A DNA stretch of 41,413 nucleotides from Microcaldota archaeon (GTDB lineage: Archaea > Micrarchaeota > Micrarchaeia > Micrarchaeales > CABMGC01), in the NCBI GenBank assembly GCA_021796225.1, contig JAJYOL010000007.1, forward strand, positions 1 through 41,413, in the 5' to 3' direction. The translations under genes were made by a program, and so were the position numbers. The notes under the pieces were generated by a model. That model was given only the letters and a program-made list of their open reading frames with translations. It did no database searches and was not told where the DNA came from. This document shows positions 24,023 to 31,862 of this stretch, piece by piece. Each line of letters starts with the position of its first letter. The first letter of the stretch is position 1.

Positions 24023-24472
24023 ATGGCACATGAGTCTCCAATGCGAATGGCAATGCTCTTAACGGCCGTGATGCTCGCCCTTATTTCAACGGGCATCCAT
24101 GCCAGTGTTGCCACCCCGCATGCGACTCTCATGCAAAATAATTCTTCCGTATCCGCAGTAATAAATCAGACTGCCGCGTACATCAATACGGTAAATCAGA
24201 GCGGGTATCTTATATTCTATCCGAATCTGACCTCTTCCTATTCTTTTCTGAACAAATCGAAACAGGCTTACGGGAACAACCTTTCGGAATCGATGTTCTA
24301 TGCCAATCGCGCGAAGAGCAGTGCGGAAGACGCATATACTAAAATAGAATCTTACAAATACTACTCGGCAATAACACTTCTTGTACTTGCAATTGCGCTG
24401 GGCGCTTTAATCTATTTATATATGTTACCGATAAAAAAAGGTAAGGCAAAGCGAATCGGCAGAAGGCGCTGA
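24023..24472 (+). CDS. Small secreted, membrane-anchored protein with many N-glycosylation sites
   Basis: I do not recognise this 149-aa protein. It begins with a hydrophobic signal segment (MRMAMLLTAVMLALISTGIHA), followed by a roughly 85-residue outer domain with at least six N-x-S/T sites (NSS, NQT, NQS, NLT, NKS, NLS). A C-terminal membrane helix (ITLLVLAIALGALIYLYML) and a basic tail (KKGKAKRIGRRR) complete it. The domain is helical and Tyr/Asn/Ser-rich. It sits 21 bp after tfb and 16 bp before malic enzyme. The N-glycosylation sites fit the AglB-like enzyme encoded later in the window. Confidence 0.75.
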   Translation: MAHESPMRMAMLLTAVMLALISTGIHASVATPHATLMQNNSSVSAVINQTAAYINTVNQSGYLIFYPNLTSSYSFLNKSKQAYGNNLSESMFYANRAKSSAEDAYTKIESYKYYSAITLLVLAIALGALIYLYMLPIKKGKAKRIGRRR

Positions 24473-24488
24473 TTCCCGCGGTGTTTTC

Positions 24489-25769
24489 ATGGTTACGAAG
24501 GAGGAAGCTTTAAGGGCACATTCATCGAGTTCGGGGAAGTATGAGATTATGTCAAAGGTCAGCATAAGCAGTGCAACTGATCTTTCAACATATTATACGC
24601 CGGGAGTGGCATACGTTTCACAGGCGATAGCGGAGGATCGCAAGCTTGCTTACGAATACACTACGAAATCCAACACGATAGCGATAGTGTCCGACGGCAC
24701 AAGGATACTCGGCCTTGGGGACATAGGTCCCGAAGCCGGACTTCCGGTCATGGAAGGAAAGGCAATACTATTCAAAAAATTCGGGGGCGTCGATGCCGTT
24801 CCGTTATGCATAGGAACAAAGGATGAAGAAGAAATAATCCGATTTGTTACAAACATAGCGCCCACGTTCGGAGCGATAAACATCGAAGACATAAGTTCTC
24901 CGAAAGCGCAGCACGTGGTGGAAAGGCTTTCAAATACGCTTGACATACCTGTATTTCATGATGACAATCACGGTACGGGCATAGTGGCGCTTGCCGCATT
25001 GATGAATTCCGTAAAACTTGCCGGAAAAAACAAGAATGCAAGGATAGTGCTCAACGGTTCAGGTTCCGCAGGGATGGGGATAGCGAAACAGCTGTTGGCA
25101 TACGGATTCAGAAACCTTATCATTGTTGACAGAAGCGGCGCGATGTACGAAGGAAGGGAAAACATGAACCGCTACAAGGAGGAACTCGCGAAGCTCACGA
25201 ATCCGGATAAAAGAAACGGCACGCTTTCGGAACTAGTTTCCGGGGCCGACGTTCTCATAGGTGTTTCGGAAAAGGGCGCATTCACAAAAGACATGATTTC
25301 ATCGATGGCGGAAAAGCCGATAGTATTCGCGCTTGCAAATCCTTATTCCGAGATAGAATACGACGATGCAAAGGAAGCCGGCGCATTCATAGTCGCAACC
25401 GGGAGAAGCGATAAGCCTAACCAGGTAAACAATCTTCTCGCGTTTCCGGGAGTGATGCGCGGAATGCTGGATTCGAGGGCAAAATCCGTTGATGCGGAAG
25501 TTCTTTCCGCAGCATCTGCGGCAATTGCAAAAAGCATCGGAAACAAATTATCCGTGGATTACATAATACCGAGTTTCACCGACGGAAAGATGGCTGTCAA
25601 AGTGACTTCACGCGTGGCAGAAGCCGTGGCGCAGAAAACCATCGAAAAGGGGATAGCGAGGCGCACGCTCGAAAAAGGCACCGTGGAAATGCGTACAAAG
25701 GAACTGCTTAAACGTTATTCAAGGATAGAAAAGAGGGTGATGGGAAGTGAGGTTGCAAGCCGCGCTTGA
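24489..25769 (+). CDS. NAD(P)-dependent malic enzyme
   Basis: This 426-aa enzyme decarboxylates malate to pyruvate. It has the N-terminal YYTPGVAYVSQAI, VSDGTRILGLGDIGPEAGLPVMEGKA, NIEDISSPKA, and the metal/catalytic FHDDNHGTGIVALAA, then a Rossmann motif GSGSAGMGIA. Length matches the short bacterial/archaeal malic enzymes without a phosphotransacetylase domain. Cofactor preference cannot be judged. The last 23 bp overlap the start of the pilin-like gene (GTG at 25747). Confidence 0.93.
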   Translation: MVTKEEALRAHSSSSGKYEIMSKVSISSATDLSTYYTPGVAYVSQAIAEDRKLAYEYTTKSNTIAIVSDGTRILGLGDIGPEAGLPVMEGKAILFKKFGGVDAVPLCIGTKDEEEIIRFVTNIAPTFGAINIEDISSPKAQHVVERLSNTLDIPVFHDDNHGTGIVALAALMNSVKLAGKNKNARIVLNGSGSAGMGIAKQLLAYGFRNLIIVDRSGAMYEGRENMNRYKEELAKLTNPDKRNGTLSELVSGADVLIGVSEKGAFTKDMISSMAEKPIVFALANPYSEIEYDDAKEAGAFIVATGRSDKPNQVNNLLAFPGVMRGMLDSRAKSVDAEVLSAASAAIAKSIGNKLSVDYIIPSFTDGKMAVKVTSRVAEAVAQKTIEKGIARRTLEKGTVEMRTKELLKRYSRIEKRVMGSEVASRA

Positions 25770-26226
25770 ATATCTGACTTCTTACGGATGGGCCATATTG
25801 ATAATTGCAGCAGTGCTTATTGCTATATACAGCCTCGGTTTTTTCAACATCGGGAATTACGCCAATTCAGAATGCGTAATGACTTCAGGATTTTCCTGTT
25901 CTGGCGTTTCAATAACGAGTGGCGGGGTCGTCAAGGCAACAATAGTGCAATCCACTCCTTCTCCGATTAACATAACGGCGGTAGGCTGCATGCAGAATGC
26001 AACCGTAACGAAAATGGAAAACATAGTCAATCCGCCTTCGAACCAGATATATCTTCCAATAGGCTCGAGTTACACCCTTTCCGTGCAATGCTACACGAAT
26101 GAGAGCATAACGTACTCCGGCACCCCCGGTTCTGTATTCGGCGGAGTGATAGCGATAAATTATACCGACGAGATAACGGGAATAGACGGCATAGCAACAG
26201 GCCAAGTCGTCTCGAAAATAACCTGA
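25747..26226 (+). CDS. Class III signal-peptide (type IV pilin-like) protein
   Basis: This 159-aa protein starts with QAALEYLTSYGWAILIIAAV, the class III signal form QxxxEYLxxYGWAIL common in DPANN archaea, which is processed by a prepilin peptidase-like enzyme. The remaining 130 residues form an extracellular Ser/Thr/Gly/Ile-rich beta-type domain with five or so N-x-S/T sites (NIT, NAT, NES, NYT) and four Cys. The GTG start lies inside the malic enzyme gene, so expression is probably coupled. A paralogous signal with a LamG-like domain occurs at 34640-35530. Confidence 0.78.
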   Translation: MRLQAALEYLTSYGWAILIIAAVLIAIYSLGFFNIGNYANSECVMTSGFSCSGVSITSGGVVKATIVQSTPSPINITAVGCMQNATVTKMENIVNPPSNQIYLPIGSSYTLSVQCYTNESITYSGTPGSVFGGVIAINYTDEITGIDGIATGQVVSKIT

Positions 26227-26309
26227 TTTCGCCCAATGTCTATTGTGCATAAGGTTATGCGAACGGGGTAAACATATTATAATATCGTATTCGAATTCAC
26301 ATTGGTTCA

Positions 26310-27440
26310 ATGGGAGCAATGCGTGCAATATCATCGGCACTGATAACCCTGCTGCTGATTCTTCTGCTTTATGCGATATTGAAAGGAGTTATAGCGGCTC
26401 CAACCCCGAATAATTATACGTCCTATAGCACCATACAGCAAAACGTTTCTACCGTATCCACCGTAGTGACCATGCCAAACAGCACTATGCTGTCCACTTC
26501 AACGACAACTGCGCAAACGACGATACCCACGCTGGTAACGCATCAGAACGCATCGAACAACAACTTGTACGGATACATGCTCGATTTGATAAATGCGGAC
26601 AGGAGCAATTACGATTTGACAAACGTGACGCTGTCAAGCGAACCTTCGGCGCAGCAGCATGCTGACAGCATGCTGGCAAACAATTATTTCAGCCACTGGG
26701 ATACGTACGGGATGAAACCTTACATGCGCTACACGCTTGTAGGCGGAAGAGGGTCCGTTGATGAAAACATAGCCTTCATCTATAACAGCAGCGGAATCAA
26801 CATAAGCTCGAATCTCCAGCAGATGGAATACAATTTCATGTATAACGATTACGCATGCTGCAACAATGGCCACAGGGATAACATTCTGAATCCGTACCAC
26901 AACCAGGTGAGCATCGGCGTGGCATACAATAGCACCTCGATATACCTCGTTGAAGATTTTATCAACAATTACGTAAGCTGGAGTGGAGGAACGCCTTCCG
27001 TATCAAACAATCTTGACGTTACCCTTCTCGGCACGGTATCCAGCGGCTACTCCGTTTCATCGATACAGATAAATTTTGATTCGCCTGTTTCGAACCTTAC
27101 GCAACAGGACTTTTCTCTCGCGCCTTACAACGGTTCCTACAACGATGGGGATACTGTAGCAGGTATAGGCTATTCGTATGGGAGAGAATACTTCTATTTC
27201 AGCAACATAACCACGATAAACGCGACTACGTATAACATAAACGGGAAGAATTTCGACATAAGCTTCAACATGAAACAGCTCGAGCAGCAGTACGGTCCCG
27301 GAGAATACACGATAATGACCATGCTGAACAACGGGAGCACCAGCGCATGCGCATCGGGCAATTGCGCGGTCTTCATCGGGGCGATGTATACCGTATTCGT
27401 GGGTAGCGATGGCGTGCCTTACCTGCCTAAAAACGTATGA
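26310..27440 (+). CDS. Secreted CAP/SCP-domain protein
   Basis: This 376-aa protein has an N-terminal membrane segment (ALITLLLILLLYAILKGVIA), then a long Ser/Thr/Asn-rich linker (about 30-90), then a CAP (cysteine-rich secretory protein, antigen 5, PR-1) domain. That domain shows LLINADR-like YMLDLINADRSNYDL, QQHADSMLANNYFSHW, DENIAF, HRDNILNPYHNQVSIGVAY and the C-terminal VEDF. A further domain of about 140 residues of beta-type sequence with many N-glycosylation sites follows. The CAP histidines and glutamate needed for metal binding are visible. The role is not known. A TATA box (ATATTATAATATC) lies near 26273-26285, 25-35 bp upstream of the ATG. Confidence 0.8.
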   Translation: MGAMRAISSALITLLLILLLYAILKGVIAAPTPNNYTSYSTIQQNVSTVSTVVTMPNSTMLSTSTTTAQTTIPTLVTHQNASNNNLYGYMLDLINADRSNYDLTNVTLSSEPSAQQHADSMLANNYFSHWDTYGMKPYMRYTLVGGRGSVDENIAFIYNSSGINISSNLQQMEYNFMYNDYACCNNGHRDNILNPYHNQVSIGVAYNSTSIYLVEDFINNYVSWSGGTPSVSNNLDVTLLGTVSSGYSVSSIQINFDSPVSNLTQQDFSLAPYNGSYNDGDTVAGIGYSYGREYFYFSNITTINATTYNINGKNFDISFNMKQLEQQYGPGEYTIMTMLNNGSTSACASGNCAVFIGAMYTVFVGSDGVPYLPKNV

Positions 27441-27497
27441 CCACATGTTAAGGAATCTTAATAAAACATGAACTGCTTCTTCTTGTACGGTGTGCAG

Positions 27498-28238
27498 GTG
27501 AAGATTAGAAAACAGCCAGAACATACGAAAATGCCGTATCTGGACCATCTTATAATGCAGCTCGCCAACGATGCGATTAAAGGGAATAAGGCTTCTCAGG
27601 ATGTTGCGCTTGGAACGATCGTCAACATGGTTACCGAAAACCCATTCGCTTCAATGCTTGTAATGCGATGGTATCCGGAACTGCTTGACAAGAGGACGGA
27701 TCTGTCGCGCACGAGCCTTAATACCGGAATAACCATAGCGCATGCGATAGCCGAAGCCGCGTACGAACAGCCCGTACTGGAACTGTTCAACAGGCACAAC
27801 GATACGATGTTTCTGCTTACTGAAGACAGGGAACGCTTTGTTTTGTCCAATGCGGTTTCAAGCTCTCCGAAGCTCGCAATGAACATAGTGGAAAATTACG
27901 AACCGCTCCTCTCAAAAAGCACGCCAAAAGGGGAGAGCATCGCATTCTCAATAGCCTTGAAGATAGCCGCGCCGTATCTGTTCAGGGAGAATCCAGATTT
28001 ATTCAATGCGTACGTACGCGTGCTTGCAAAGATGATAGAAAAGTATCCTTACACATTAAACGATCGGTCAAGCAACTACGGCATTGAAAGCGCCACCATA
28101 GCGCGCCTCATGTTCGATTCCTATAACGATGCGGCAAGGTATCCGGAAATGGATTCCGGAACGATCAAGCATGCACTCGAGAAGAACGCAAATGTGATAA
28201 CCGACGATATCCTATTAAACGATCTGAAACGCAAATAA
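27498..28238 (+). CDS. Uncharacterised helical repeat-like protein
   Basis: I do not recognise this 246-aa soluble protein. It is predominantly helical, with repeated blocks of hydrophobic-rich helices (VALGTIVNMVTENPFASMLV, NTGITIAHAIAEAAYEQPVL, NAVSSSPKLAMNIVENYEPL) that could form an armadillo/HEAT-type solenoid. Start assignment is uncertain. An ATG at 27468 is possible, but a TATA-like element (CTTAATAAAAC, near 27452-27462) would put transcription start just upstream of the GTG codons at 27492 and 27498. Confidence 0.65.
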   Translation: MKIRKQPEHTKMPYLDHLIMQLANDAIKGNKASQDVALGTIVNMVTENPFASMLVMRWYPELLDKRTDLSRTSLNTGITIAHAIAEAAYEQPVLELFNRHNDTMFLLTEDRERFVLSNAVSSSPKLAMNIVENYEPLLSKSTPKGESIAFSIALKIAAPYLFRENPDLFNAYVRVLAKMIEKYPYTLNDRSSNYGIESATIARLMFDSYNDAARYPEMDSGTIKHALEKNANVITDDILLNDLKRK

Positions 28239-28309
28239 TCGGTTGCTGACGTAGACGAAGGCAAACCTTTTAAAATGTCTATTCCATGTCTATAATTGGT
28301 GTATTATAG

Positions 28310-29053
28310 ATGTCGTATACCAAAGAATTGAAGTATTTCTGGAATCTTATTTGGAATCCGGATAGTGGTGCGAAGAGACAGTTGGATGTTGGCAATGCCT
28401 TGCGATTGTATTATACGCTTGCCATCCTTCCGTTCATAGCGTACCTGGTCATTGGGGGAATAATGCTGGCATTGGGACATGCGACGAGCGGTGTCGGAGG
28501 AGATACCGTCTTTGCTCCGCTGTATGCCATGGCCAAGTCATTCTCCTATGTCTCGTTGTTCTGGAATGCGATAGTGCTATTCTTTGTGGCACTGCCGATC
28601 GGAATAGCCATAGACGCAATGATCTATCAGGTAATCGGGAAGTTCTTCCTGAAGGCCTGGAATGGCGACTATGCAAAGACCTTTACCGCGGTAACACTCA
28701 GCGTGTTTCCAGTATTGTTCCTCGCATGGATTGACACCATACCTGTCCTGAACACAATATTCATAGTATTGGTTCCTATCTGGTCCATAGTAGTCTTCGT
28801 GACCGTGCTTGCCGCGCAGCAGAAGTTGACAAGGCTTAATGCGATGCTCATGCTTCTCATAAAGTCCTTGCTCGTCTTCTTCGTTGTCGTACTCCTCGGT
28901 ATCTCACTGCTCTCCTCGATAGCGTATGCGCTTACGAGCGGTCTGGTGCCTGCGGGAACTGTTTTCATGCACTGGTTCAACGCAACACACGTTGCAGCGA
29001 CTACTGCAGGTTCACAGTGGGGCATGGGAACTCCGATAACGGAGCCTGGCTAA
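28310..29053 (+). CDS. Multi-pass membrane protein, YIP1-family-like
   Basis: This 247-aa protein has about five to six membrane segments (about 32-54, 70-100, 125-150, 152-168, 180-205) and a cytosolic N-terminus with WNLIWNPDSGAKRQL, which resembles YIP1-type proteins (F-x-x-x-P-x-x-A....). The similarity is by pattern only. A TATA-like element (CTTTTAAAATG) lies 40 bp upstream of the ATG, and the gene ends in a strong hairpin terminator. Confidence 0.6.
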   Translation: MSYTKELKYFWNLIWNPDSGAKRQLDVGNALRLYYTLAILPFIAYLVIGGIMLALGHATSGVGGDTVFAPLYAMAKSFSYVSLFWNAIVLFFVALPIGIAIDAMIYQVIGKFFLKAWNGDYAKTFTAVTLSVFPVLFLAWIDTIPVLNTIFIVLVPIWSIVVFVTVLAAQQKLTRLNAMLMLLIKSLLVFFVVVLLGISLLSSIAYALTSGLVPAGTVFMHWFNATHVAATTAGSQWGMGTPITEPG

Positions 29054-29077
29054 AAAGCCTTAGTTGATTTTTGGGAC

Positions 29078-29110
29078 GGCAGGGCCCTAATCCCTGCCAT
29101 TTCTTTTTAT
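29078..29110 (+). terminator. Hairpin terminator after the membrane protein gene
   Basis: A 7-bp GC-rich stem (GGCAGGG/CCCTGCC, 29078-29098) with a 7-nt loop is followed by ATTTCTTTTTATT. Confidence 0.7.
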
Positions 29111-29141
29111 TCCTTTTCTATCCTTAAACTATCTTAGAAAG

Positions 29142-29158
29142 TCTAATAGAATATTAGA
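29142..29158. repeat. 17-bp palindrome, copy 1
   Basis: TCTAATA GAA TATTAGA, a perfect inverted repeat with a 3-bp centre, about 60 bp upstream of the hairpin before the 63-aa gene. Confidence 0.7.
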
Positions 29159-29211
29159 TTTAATCGTTAATCCTTGAAAATAGGGATTTCCGCAAAAAAA
29201 GGCAGGAAATA

Positions 29212-29250
29212 GCAGATAATATATATCACTTCATACTCAATATTATCTGC
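29212..29250. promoter_or_regulatory. 10-bp inverted repeat around the promoter of the 63-aa gene
   Basis: GCAGATAATA (29212-29221) is matched by TATTATCTGC (29241-29250) with a 19-nt spacer. A TATA-like ATAATATATATC overlaps the left arm and the ATG lies 8 bp after the right arm. Either an operator across the start site or a leader hairpin that covers the ribosome-binding region. Confidence 0.5.
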
Positions 29251-29257
29251 GATTTAC

Positions 29258-29449
29258 ATGGCTGACAAGGAATTCCTATTCATAGAACAGCTCGGACACA
29301 GGGGAACAAGCGGCATGGGCTTTAAAGGTACCAACAGGGACTTTATCAAGTTTATGAGGATATTGGGTGCAGGTGCGGGAAACAAGCGGATTGTCAATAT
29401 TACAAAAAGAGAGTACGACATGGCAATTAAGGCAACGATCAGAAAATAA
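29258..29449 (+). CDS. Uncharacterised 63-aa basic protein
   Basis: I do not recognise this small protein. It has a basic pI, Gly-rich patches (GHRGTSGMGFKGTN, GAGAGNKR) and a C-terminal KREYDMAIKATIRK helix, with no membrane segment. It has a clear promoter context (TATA box and inverted repeat) and a proper ATG, which makes it more than a chance ORF. It lies between copies of the 17-bp palindrome. Confidence 0.5.
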   Translation: MADKEFLFIEQLGHRGTSGMGFKGTNRDFIKFMRILGAGAGNKRIVNITKREYDMAIKATIRK

Positions 29450-29508
29450 GGCCCCTTTAAAAGTCGTTTTCTGTCCGGATACTGTAATTCTCAAATAGTT
29501 TTATATTT

Positions 29509-29525
29509 TCTAATAAGTTATTAGA
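29509..29525. repeat. 17-bp palindrome, copy 2
   Basis: TCTAATAA G TTATTAGA is a perfect palindrome around a central G, about 60 bp after the 63-aa gene. Confidence 0.75.
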
Positions 29526-29961
29526 TTTAAATGCTATCGGCTTTTTGGAAGCGTTTTTCGTTTCAAAAGATTGGAAAATTCAATTCAAATTGACATTTCA
29601 AAATCCATTCCATATTTACGGAATAAATTGACATGCACTTAAAGCACTTCATTTCAGAATTTTCGAAAAAGCCTTGTTTTGGTTAAGCCATCCCTATTAA
29701 GCGCAAAAAGCCTTTTATCAGATCTCCTTTTTCTCTTGGCCTGATTTTCATTTCAATTTTATGAAATTATGCATTTCTATTTCGAAAAAATGGAATCTGG
29801 AAAACCACCCCAATAAAAGTGCAAAAGGCTGCCTAAATTTGTTTTACGACGACAAAAAAATCGCCGCTTTAGCCCCTTATTTAATGCTTTTTTCTAAAGA
29901 GGTGTTTTTATACGACCGGAAAATCTGCCTTTAAAACGCAAATTCCAAGGGAAATCATTGA

Positions 29962-29978
29962 ATCTAATAATATTATAG
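29962..29978. repeat. 17-bp palindrome, copy 3 (imperfect)
   Basis: TCTAATAA T ATTATAGA, with the right half altered at two positions. A further partial half-site TCTAACATATTATGA follows at about 29982. Confidence 0.55.
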
Positions 29979-30071
29979 AATATCTAACATATTATGAGTA
30001 TTATATCTTCTTTCTTTTAAAATACGGAAAACAATCGCCTATTAATGGCTAAAATGCTTTGTTTATTCAAT

Positions 30072-30088
30072 GCTAATAAATTATTAGA
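30072..30088. repeat. 17-bp palindrome, copy 4
   Basis: GCTAATAA A TTATTAGA, with one mismatch at the outermost base. A degenerate further copy (CTAATAACTTTTAG) follows at about 30093, next to the end of the 171-aa gene. Confidence 0.7.
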
Positions 30089-30102
30089 AAAACTAATAAC
30101 TT

Positions 30103-30618
30103 TTAGCTTATAGATTTGCGAAGGCCCTCTTCAGTCCTGTCAATGTATTCCCACACCTGATTTACCATGTGGAGAAGATCCAATGCGTCATTCTTTCCTA
30201 TTACCGTTGCATCTATGCTGCATAGCGCTTCTGTAACGTCCGACGTGCATATGCGCAGGGTGTCGCAAACCTCTTCGATATCACTGTCAGAACCGGATGA
30301 AGTATCTGTCTGTTTCGTCGCAGCGGTTTCCTGCGGACCACGCAGGAGCTTTTTGAATTCAATATATGCTTTTCTCTCCGTTTCGGATTTAGGGTGTGCT
30401 ATATCCGCACCGAGAAAGACTGAAGCATCGTAAAGTTCCTGCTTTGCATCGTTGAATACGCTTATTATATCCTTTATGATGTCTTCGCTTCTTTCACGGG
30501 TACCATTGTTAAGTATGTTTATTACTGTCATAACATGGCCAAGCTGCTTTACCACGTTTTCCCTCTTTTCATATTCGAGCTTCAGATTTTGAGTCCTGCG
30601 CAATTTCTGATCAACCAT
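30103..30618 (-). CDS. Uncharacterised 171-aa helical protein
   Basis: I do not recognise this soluble protein. It is helical and acidic in the second half (TDTSSGSDSDIEEVCDTL), with an N-terminal coiled-coil-like region (LRRTQNLKLEYEKRENVVKQ). It has no signal or membrane segment. It is divergent from the 80-aa gene across a 126-bp region with two inverted repeats. It may be part of an accessory cluster with the GGDEF protein. Confidence 0.6.
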   Translation of the reverse strand: MVDQKLRRTQNLKLEYEKRENVVKQLGHVMTVINILNNGTRERSEDIIKDIISVFNDAKQELYDASVFLGADIAHPKSETERKAYIEFKKLLRGPQETAATKQTDTSSGSDSDIEEVCDTLRICTSDVTEALCSIDATVIGKNDALDLLHMVNQVWEYIDRTEEGLRKSIS

Positions 30619-30656
30619 GTTATCAGCTCCTTTTGGACATAATTTGCTTATTGAAG

Positions 30657-30701
30657 TGTCTGTAGTCGCACAGACATCCTATTGCCGATATGGCATGCCA
30701 T
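30657..30701. promoter_or_regulatory. Two inverted repeats in a divergent promoter region
   Basis: TGTCTGT-N6-ACAGACA (30657-30676) and the perfect 12-bp palindrome ATGGCATGCCAT (30690-30701) lie between the 171-aa and 80-aa genes. Position suggests operators, though the regulator is unknown. Confidence 0.45.
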
Positions 30702-30744
30702 CCTTATTAAGCTTTTGCAATGCAATTAAAAACGACGTGATTAA

Positions 30745-30987
30745 ATGATAACCGCTGTAGTGACGGCACTCGATGCCAACAATCTTTTGGCAACACCCTC
30801 AACGGACATGGATGTTAAGCTTCTTGTGGGCAAGAGCATAAAGTATGTTGATAACAGTGGAAAGGAATGGCCTGGCTCAATTACCGGGTACCAAGACCAA
30901 TTGATAGTGGTAAAGTTTGACCCGTTTCCAACCGGACTCGGACAAGGACAGCTCCTTGAAATTCCGGAAGAGGGGGACGAAGAGTAA
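30745..30987 (+). CDS. Uncharacterised 80-aa acidic protein
   Basis: I do not recognise this small protein. It may be a small beta-barrel (VKLLVGKSIKYVDNSG, SITGYQDQLIVVKFD) with an acidic tail (EEGDEE). A Gly/Pro-rich turn (FPTGLGQGQLLEIP) lies near the end. It converges with the GGDEF gene with a gap of only 2 bp. CTTATTAAG, about 35 bp upstream of the ATG, may be the TATA box. Confidence 0.5.
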   Translation: MITAVVTALDANNLLATPSTDMDVKLLVGKSIKYVDNSGKEWPGSITGYQDQLIVVKFDPFPTGLGQGQLLEIPEEGDEE

Positions 30988-30989
30988 AT

Positions 30990-31685
30990 TCACGCACCGT
31001 TAGAATCGCGGTTCGCTTTTGATGCTGTTTTATGAACAAGCATGTTCAAATCCGCTGTTTCTAGCATAAGCATGCCTACTTCTTCAGCCCAATCTTCAAT
31101 GCCTTCCTTTGTTCTTATCCGTTGGGCCTGTTCAGCCAGTTCCACAGGTACGTCTTTGAAGAAGCTTGAAACGCCGCTCGAAGCACCAAGGCGAATCTCA
31201 CCATTCGCTACGCCTTCCGTTGCTTCACCAATCCTTGATTTTAATCTTGACCAGAGCGCATTCGCAGCAACGCCTCCCCGTCCGCGAACTTCTGATTTTA
31301 CTATTACGAAGAATTCATCGCCACCGTATCTGACGGCAATGTCTCCGGGACGTACTTCGGAAAGAAGTATCGAACCGAATTTATTGAGGATCTTATCCGC
31401 TTCAATGTGTCCGATTGTATTGTCAATATAATGGAAATTGTCAAGGTCTATGTAGAGAACCGCCAAATCCCTGTTCTCTCTTGCTGCTTCCCTTATGGTT
31501 TCGTATAGGAAGTCTTTTCCTGCATCGACTCTCCACAATCCCGTGAGACTGTCCGTCTTGCTATTGTCAACCTGGCGCTGCAAGTTCATGATTTCGTTCT
31601 GTGCGCTTCTTAAAGATGAAATTAATTCCTTCCTTCCAATAAGGAGTTTTTCCTGCTGCGCTTTAGGTATTGTAAGATATTTCAT
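30990..31685 (-). CDS. GGDEF-domain diguanylate cyclase
   Basis: This 231-aa protein is a minimal GGDEF protein that would make cyclic di-GMP from GTP. It has an N-terminal helical stretch (about 1-43, coiled-coil-like) followed by TDSLTGLWR. The metal/GTP-binding YIDLDNFHYIDNTIGHIEADKIL (D80, D88) precedes the active-site GGDEF (121-125) in RYGGDEFFVIV. The allosteric I-site RxxD (RPGD, 112-115) lies exactly five residues before GGDEF, as in product-inhibited bacterial enzymes. No sensor domain, signal peptide or EAL/HD-GYP domain is visible. The ATG at 31685 was chosen over a GTG three codons upstream. GGDEF proteins are almost absent from Archaea, so this gene is unexpected here. Confidence 0.9.
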   Translation of the reverse strand: MKYLTIPKAQQEKLLIGRKELISSLRSAQNEIMNLQRQVDNSKTDSLTGLWRVDAGKDFLYETIREAARENRDLAVLYIDLDNFHYIDNTIGHIEADKILNKFGSILLSEVRPGDIAVRYGGDEFFVIVKSEVRGRGGVAANALWSRLKSRIGEATEGVANGEIRLGASSGVSSFFKDVPVELAEQAQRIRTKEGIEDWAEEVGMLMLETADLNMLVHKTASKANRDSNGA

Positions 31686-31862
31686 AAAAATCACGTGCCG
31701 TCTGCTGTCGTAACTACGAGTATAAATTTGCCTTTCGTCATATTTAAACTTATCTCCTTTTTAAACAAAATAATACATATTAATTGTGGAAGTGTGACAA
31801 TTCCAATACTTTATATCTTTTAGCTTCTGATTATAGCTGTCTAATTGCGGAGCGGAGTCAAG

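Larger units (their letters stand above)
29450..30102. other. AT-rich non-coding region of about 650 bp
   Basis: There is no ORF of useful length on either strand. The stretch is A/T-rich and holds copies of the TCTAATAANTTATTAGA palindrome at both ends and several imperfect repeats (e.g. CCATCCCTATTAAGCGCAAA near 29688 and a related CCACCCCAATAAAAGTGCAA near 29804). It lies between two convergent genes, so it is not a promoter for either. An origin, a centromere-like site or a non-coding RNA are possible, with no direct support for any. Confidence 0.6.

Noticed and set aside
27468-27497. ATG at 27468 as start of the helical repeat-like protein.
   Set aside because: The likely TATA box lies so close that transcription would begin downstream of this ATG; kept only as an alternative.
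29450-30102. CRISPR array.
   Set aside because: The repeats are palindromes at irregular distances (about 370, 450 and 110 bp), with no regular spacers and no cas genes.
29450-31860. A c-di-GMP riboswitch near the GGDEF gene.
   Set aside because: I found no match to the conserved core of the known c-di-GMP riboswitch classes.
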